From contig JAVSML010000998.1 of assembly GCA_038503035.1 (NCBI GenBank), positions 186,001 through 250,000 of the forward strand: a DNA stretch of 64,000 nucleotides. The letters run 5' to 3'. The notes beneath the pieces are model-generated. The model worked only from the letters and a program-made list of their open reading frames with translations, was not told the DNA's origin and did no database searches. Origin of the DNA: Crocodylus rhombifer. Taxonomy: Eukaryota; Chordata; Crocodylia; Crocodylidae. Made by a program: the position numbers and the translations under genes. Shown here piece after piece: positions 59,021 to 64,000 of the stretch (positions are counted from its first letter, which is position 1; each line of letters starts with the position of its first letter).

Positions 59021-59739
59021 CTAGATGTAGTTAGACCTAGCACTGCATAAGGTAAGATCTTGCTTAGTAGCAGCAGTTGTGTCTTGTCTTTGAGTTCTTT
59101 GTATAGTCCTTTTAGTACGTCTAAAACATTAATGTTATAGATGAATGTGGTGAAAGTTCCAGTTTATACTTTGAGGAAGGCCTTCTGCTGAAAAATGTCT
59201 TATGAAACAAGCAGGAACTCAGTCTTGATACTTCTAGGTTGTTCAAGGCCATTCTTTGCTGTTGGCCATCTTTTTGCTGTCTTCCTGGCAAATGACAATT
59301 TTATATGGTGTCATTTTGGACAGGAGCTGTAAGTATAGGGAGGTGAAGAGTTGAGGTGTTTTAGTGAACAGAAATAGGTCAATTTTATTTGCATAGTATC
59401 TTTGTAGTATCCTGATAAGTGCATAAGGGATCCATAGGGAGAGATGAGGATGATGCAGAAATAGTACCTTTTTGGCATGAGGAACAATATTTATCCACAC
59501 CTAATCTGCAATTAGTTGTTATGTTTTCTTCAGTCTTTAAAGATAATAAATCATTATGCTAGCTGAAGCTGGGAAAGCTTGCAGTATCATTAAAGGACTA
59601 CATCAGTAGTGACATTTTTCACAAAGCTGGTTTTGTTATTCTTCATTGATCCTTTGTGCTGCAATGAGAGAACTTGAGAGAATGATCACCTATAAAAAAT
59701 CGTTTATTAAAGTTGTTGGAGTGATGTTGTAGCTGTTAT

Positions 59740-59870
59740 GATCTGGGAACTATGTGAAAGGTACAGATTTCTGTGCGTGATAGCTTTTATTGGGCCAAAT
59801 GCAGGTGGGACAAACTTAGATAAGCTTTGAAATGCAGTGATCTTGTACCTTCAGGGTAAGTCCTATTGGA
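59740..59870. repeat. Diverged dispersed repeat
   Basis: GATAGCTTTTATTGGGCCAA followed by GGTGGGACAAACTTAGATAAG and CTTTGAAATGC resembles a widespread sauropsid repeat containing TTTTATTGGACCAACTA. The family was not identified and the limits are approximate. Confidence 0.35.
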
Positions 59871-59879
59871 TCATTTGAT

Positions 59880-61070
59880 CAGTAAGAACTAATTCTGCTC
59901 CAGTGTGAGCCCGATTCAGACTCAGAATTGTCATTTTAAATGACAAGGTTTTGGATGCAGTTGTGTCAAAGCTTACATGTTAACATGCTGTGTGCTGTGC
60001 TGTGCAGACGCATAAACCAGCCTATATCTGTTGTTTTGTTTGGTACTCTCAGCCAGCATCCCGAGACGAGAAGGAAAACCTTTGGGTGAATTCTGGTCCT
60101 TGCTTCCTTCACATTAATCTCCAGCACTGAAGTAAGAGTTGCCCAGATCAAAGAGTAATCCTACCCTTTTTTCAGAAGTTGCCAAAGGAGCCATTCTTTG
60201 AGTGTGGCATGACAGTACCAAAGTACAGTTCCAGCTATAAAACTTAGAACTGGCCATTATTTGTTTTGAATTACACCAGAAGTTGGGCTGAGAATCAAAG
60301 GAGCAAAAGCGTCTTCCTGGCTTCTTCCCAACCCCAAATCCTGCAATAATGTGAGGCTGAGAAGGAGGGCTAGACTGGGGAATTCTTGTGTTTTTAATAT
60401 GTATTTATAGATTTATATATCGCTTTTCATTCATTTTATCAGGTAGCCTAATCGAACAGATAATGTGGCAGAGGCAGTATAGATATGTAAACACTTCCTC
60501 CCTCCACTCCCAATAAACAAACACATTCATTCATTCTTTTCCTTTTCTTCCAGTTTTAGCTTGCGAAGAAAGTGGGGAGAGGAAGAAGGCAGGTTCTGTG
60601 AAGAAGTGGCAGAGAGAACTACACTAACTAGTATGACAAATGCTCTCTTTTAAAGAGGATCTGCTTGTTTTGAGTTACACACCTATTTTCACCTACAGTA
60701 AAAAGAAGCAAATATTTTTTCTAAGGGGCCATAAAACTCTAAATTGGAGGCTCATAAACTGGAGAATATGATGGACTTTAAATTTATGACTATTTGGTTA
60801 AGCAAGGAAAAATAGGATTTCTGTTTTGGGGGAGGTATCCCTTTGAACAAATTGGTTACAATATATAGTTTTAGCTTAGTTTCCCACTCCTCTACGCCTC
60901 CAGTGAACCATCTACATTTTTGTAGGGAAAATTCCCATTAGGCTTGTTGTCTTTGTTTTTCTGATGGAACAGTAAGTGCAGGTGAGCAATAAAATGATGG
61001 ATACTCTTGCGACCTCTGTTTACTTCTATTCATTGCTTTTGCATATGGTGGTGGAATGTCACAATCACTC
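59880..61070. other. Unique-looking DNA, no firm feature
   Basis: No exon or clear repeat. TTTATAGATTTATATATCGC at about 60402-60421 may be a fragment of the repeat described next. Confidence 0.35.
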
Positions 61071-61072
61071 TT

Positions 61073-61420
61073 TATTTACTGAATTTCTATGCTGCTGTCC
61101 CCAAAGGAGGCTCAAGACTAGCATATTATAAAAACAAATAATAAACTAGGTTAAATAAATACTTTCCCAAAGCACATCTGTCCCCAACATTTAACCCCAC
61201 CTTGCTAAATGCCTGCCCATATAATAGGAGGGTCTCACACTGCTTCTGAAAAGTTCCCAGGTTCGGGTTCTGGTGGGCCTCCGGGGCTGAGGAAGTTCCA
61301 GAGCTGAGGAGCAACTACTAAGGGTGAACTCCTTTGTGTTTTCATTTGATGCCTTGGGGCACAGATGGTACTTGCAGGAGGTTGCTCTCAGCTGACCTTG
61401 GGGATTGCAATGGAACATAA
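61073..61420. repeat. Reptilian dispersed repeat, L2-like
   Basis: TTTATTTACTGAATTTCTAT leads into CCCAAAGGAGGCTCAAGACT and, after about 200 bp, GAGGAAGTTCCAGAGCTGAG and GAGCAACTACTAAGGGTGAA. This matches the style of a common reptilian family in which 'ttccagagc..ggggcagcaactgagaaggcc' occurs. Class assignment (L2 tail or SINE) is uncertain. Confidence 0.45.
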
Positions 61421-61424
61421 GGGA

Positions 61425-63340
61425 GGAGGCGGTTCCCTAAATACATTGGACCTAAATCTATTCAGTGAGTATCTCTTAAATACAGTTAAATACTATTTGC
61501 ATGTTGTCACTGAAAACGTTTTCTATAGCTTGAAAGTCAGAATGTTTATGGTTACATTAATTTTTTCATGAGCTTTTTGAGAATAATCATCAGCATCTCC
61601 AGTATCATCATGTTACTTCTGTTGTACTACAGCATTTACATTAACGCTTGAAGTTCTTGCTATTAAAATGCATGGAAATCTATGGCCTGCCCCTCCCCCA
61701 GCACTAAGTAGAGTCAGTGTCTATTATAAAGAATCCACATCACTTTACTGATATAACGCTAAAAAGGGCCGTCTGTAAATGTTTGCTTTATCATCACTGG
61801 TATTCAATATGTGTTGTTTTCTTCTTTATGCTTTTTAAGTGATTTTGCTTTCAAGATAGTAGATGTTTCCTTATGCTCATCTCTAAGGATATGCTAATGA
61901 ATTTCATTTTCAGTTCTTCATGGGAACTGATCCATGCAGTACTTCTTATATTGTTAGAGCAGAGTAAGAAACTGGAAGTCATCCAAAACTTTTACATGGC
62001 AATTTCTCTTGCTTATAAGGCTGTGTCAAAAGTGTTTCATTTTGGAAATTCTGCTCATTCTAAGCCTATTCTGGAGACCGGGAAGCAGTCACTGATTGTC
62101 TTTAAGCTTACATATTACAGAAGGAAGTAGATGTAGCTCAAAGCACTTTTATATATTAAAAAAAATTAAAATACCTCACATTTTCTCATTTGATTTTTGC
62201 TGTTACTGAACAGTGACCAAATTTATGTAATGCTCTGATTCAGCTCTTTTCACTATATTTTGCTGTCTTACTGGATCCACTTAGTAGATTTTGTACGTCA
62301 CGGTTTGGTGGTTTCAGCCTTGCCTGAATCTTTAGTTCTCTTTAAATAACAATTTATGCATGACGTATTTTATCTTTTCAAATCCATTTTCAGGTTTAGA
62401 CACTTGAGTTAAAAAATGTTGTTCGGAACACTTACAGATTTGCATGAATTCTCTGCCTTGCCATACTTCAATATTGCTAGTTTCTAAACTGCTGTGACAG
62501 TATCACTGTCTTTGACATCCTGTGACACTTTCAACTTGGCCTTCTGTAGTTCATATAAAGCTCTGTCTACTTCCTGTGTCTAACCTGCTGAGTTATTCAG
62601 GCGTAGCTGCATGTAATTTATGAAACCAGTTGTTTACCTTCCCCCTACTTATAAGGATTGCAATTATTTCACATTACATTATGCCACAATCACAAATGCC
62701 AGCCCAGTGTGTAATACAAGAAATGCTGATACAGTAGAGGAATGCTTGAGATACCTGATTGGGTGTGGCATAAAAAGGGCGGGCTGTCTCTGACAGATCT
62801 AGTTAAGTAGTCCAAATGATCTCCTTAGTACAACAGATGTTGCAGTTACATTTGTACTGTAAATGGCTCATGATATGGTAAATCAGTTACTGAAGAGAGA
62901 CGTTTTGAAGTTTATTTCATTATCCCTCTAAAGGTAGAGGGCTAAATGTTGCTGTTTTGGACTTTGCTTAGATTAAGAAAACGACACCTGTTTTTTAATA
63001 TGTCAGTTAACTCATTAACTAAATTGTAAAGAAGGTTTTGTGGCTAAGGTATACTGCAGGAGTGTTTTTTGGAAAACTTGTTAGCTGGTTCCTCAGTGGG
63101 GTTATAGAAGTTGCTGGGCCCAGCTTGGGCTGCCATGTAGAGTAAATGAGGGGAAGTATATAAGATGGTATTAGCAAGATTCCTAACAAGCCTAAAAACA
63201 GGGGGAGAAATTTTGTGGAAACAATTGGGATGTGCACTGAAATTTAAGAGCCTGCATTGAGGTGAGGAGAATGAAGAGTTAACTTGGCTGTGTTTATATT
63301 TGTTATGTACCTAATGAAATGAGTGCAGAGCCTGCCATTT
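61425..63340. other. AT-rich DNA, no firm feature
   Basis: No recognised repeat. An 85-codon open frame at 61873-62130 has an ordinary amino-acid composition but no domain, and no clear splice sites bound it. Confidence 0.35.
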
Positions 63341-63345
63341 GTCTA

Positions 63346-63560
63346 ACCCAGTGGTTCTCAACTGGGGTATTGCAAGAACCTAGAGGTGATGTGGTGCTGG
63401 TTGTTGCTGCTGCTGCATTCCCTACTGTGGAGTGAGATTACCCCATACACCTCCATTTTCAGGAGCCAATCTGAGAAGTGGCTGCAACAGAAAAGCACGT
63501 GTTACGTTATAAAAGCAGGTGCTCCATTTCTCCAGCTCCAGTTCAGCTCTGACCTACTTG
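63346..63560 (+). mobile_element. Partial hAT-like terminus with TATA-like motif
   Basis: CCAGTGGTTCTCAACTGGGG is the conserved hAT-type terminus, here in nearly consensus form. No matching right terminus was found before the window ends, so the element is truncated or extends beyond. TATAAAAG at 63508-63515 is a good TATA-like motif about 60 bp upstream of a donor-like GAGAGGTATGT. No transcript evidence exists. Confidence 0.45.
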
Positions 63561-63698
63561 CTTTGAGAGGTATGTGGGACAGTTCTGTCTGGCCCACGCG
63601 CCTCTGTTTCAGGGAAGCATCATGCAGGGTCTGGCCAGGAAAGGCTGCAACAATAGCACACGCTTCTGTCACAGCCGCTTCTTGATCTGTCTGTGCAG

Positions 63699-63966
63699 AA
63701 TCACTGGTCTAATATATTCACCCTGTCCATATGTAGCACACCATTTGCCATACCAACTAAATGGTAGGGAGCGAACCTTTCCAGTGAAGGCTCTTATGAT
63801 ATCTGAACATCGCTTCATTAAAAGCATGTCTAATCGTGGACATGGCAGAAGTACACTGGTGGCTCAGAACATTCAGCCATGGACAGTACTAGAAAGAGTA
63901 CAGGAATACAAAGATGTATATATCAATGACATAACAAAAGGAAAAGGAATTGCATGTTGTTGCAAG
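63699..63966 (+). CDS. Candidate coding exon, gene unknown (partial)
   Basis: A strong acceptor (TTCTTGATCTGTCTGTGCAG, ending at 63698) is followed by 268 bases open in one frame, ending TGTTGTTGCAAG before GTGAAAG, a plausible donor at 63967. The frame is open from 63574 to a stop at 63987. The predicted peptide runs from an ITGLIYSPCPYVAHHLPYQL segment through PVKALMISEHRFIKSMSNRG to QPWTVLERVQEYKDVYINDI and TKGKGIACCCK. If it is the first coding exon, translation might start at one of the internal ATGs (63796 or 63829). I recognise no domain, signal peptide or membrane segment. It lies on the same strand as the CpG-island promoter and might belong to it. A chance frame or an unrecognised retroposon relic is also possible. 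Confidence 0.3.
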
Positions 63967-64000
63967 GTGAAAGCTCACATTGGCTAAGTACAAACAGTCA

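Noticed and set aside
61873..62130. 85-codon open frame as a small gene
   Set aside because: There is no recognisable domain, good start context or bounding splice sites, and the length is within chance for AT-rich DNA.
1..64000. A CRISPR array, toxin-antitoxin, phage or other prokaryotic system
   Set aside because: CpG depletion, LINE, SINE, hAT and LTR repeats and the lack of dense open frames show vertebrate nuclear DNA. The regular repeats present are hairpins and microsatellites, not repeat-spacer arrays.

Overview
This window is vertebrate nuclear DNA dominated by dispersed repeats, with no complete protein-coding gene that I can recognise. The repeats point to a non-avian sauropsid, most likely a crocodilian and less likely a turtle. 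There are CR1 LINEs in several age classes with the usual 3' end, much older L3/CR1 relics, MIR-type SINE relics, hAT-type DNA transposons, long foldback MITEs and two solo LTRs. No SINE family specific to mammals, snakes or lizards was seen. The taxon is inferred from repeat style, not from a gene.

Layout. 1-13 kb: mostly AT-rich non-coding sequence with a GC-rich foldback segment (1-660), a small hAT-like MITE (2257-2500), a degraded L3-type LINE (about 5.6-7.1 kb) and an unclassified insertion (8.04-9.48 kb). 13-24 kb: a DNA element with a G-quadruplex-prone core (about 14.48-15.27 kb), a minus-strand CR1 (15.77-16.48 kb), a GC-rich element ending in an 18-bp perfect hairpin (19.79-20.47 kb), and a plus-strand CR1 split by a solo LTR (21083-21847, target duplication AGGAG). 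24-37 kb: hairpin-rich MITEs, the best-preserved CR1 with a broken reverse transcriptase (28.36-30.44 kb), a foldback hAT (30706-31474), a short-TIR family near 31.7, 35.3 and 56.6 kb, and a second solo LTR (32455-33380, target duplication GTACC).

At about 39.15-39.96 kb there is an unmethylated-type CpG island with CCAAT, E-box and GC-box motifs and a (GCAGCG)n tract. It is the best evidence of a real gene in the window: probably a plus-strand promoter with a non-coding first exon. Three downstream segments have the splice signals of exons (42215-42242, 52096-52134, 63699-63966). They might belong to that transcript, which would make most of 40-63 kb its introns. None could be matched to a known protein, and the gene is not identified.

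43-64 kb: a 928-bp hAT with a perfect 8-bp target duplication (43202-44129), a minus-strand CR1 (47.3-48.6 kb), an old minus-strand L3/CR1 interrupted by a younger plus-strand CR1 (49.1-51.3 kb), a MIR (52.9-53.1 kb), more L3 relics, a GC-rich block of inverted duplications (54.9-56.0 kb) and a hAT-like element interrupted by another MITE (56.4-57.5 kb). I saw no rRNA, tRNA, CRISPR array or prokaryotic-type gene. The interest lies in the nested insertions and foldback structures, and in the unidentified CpG-island transcript.
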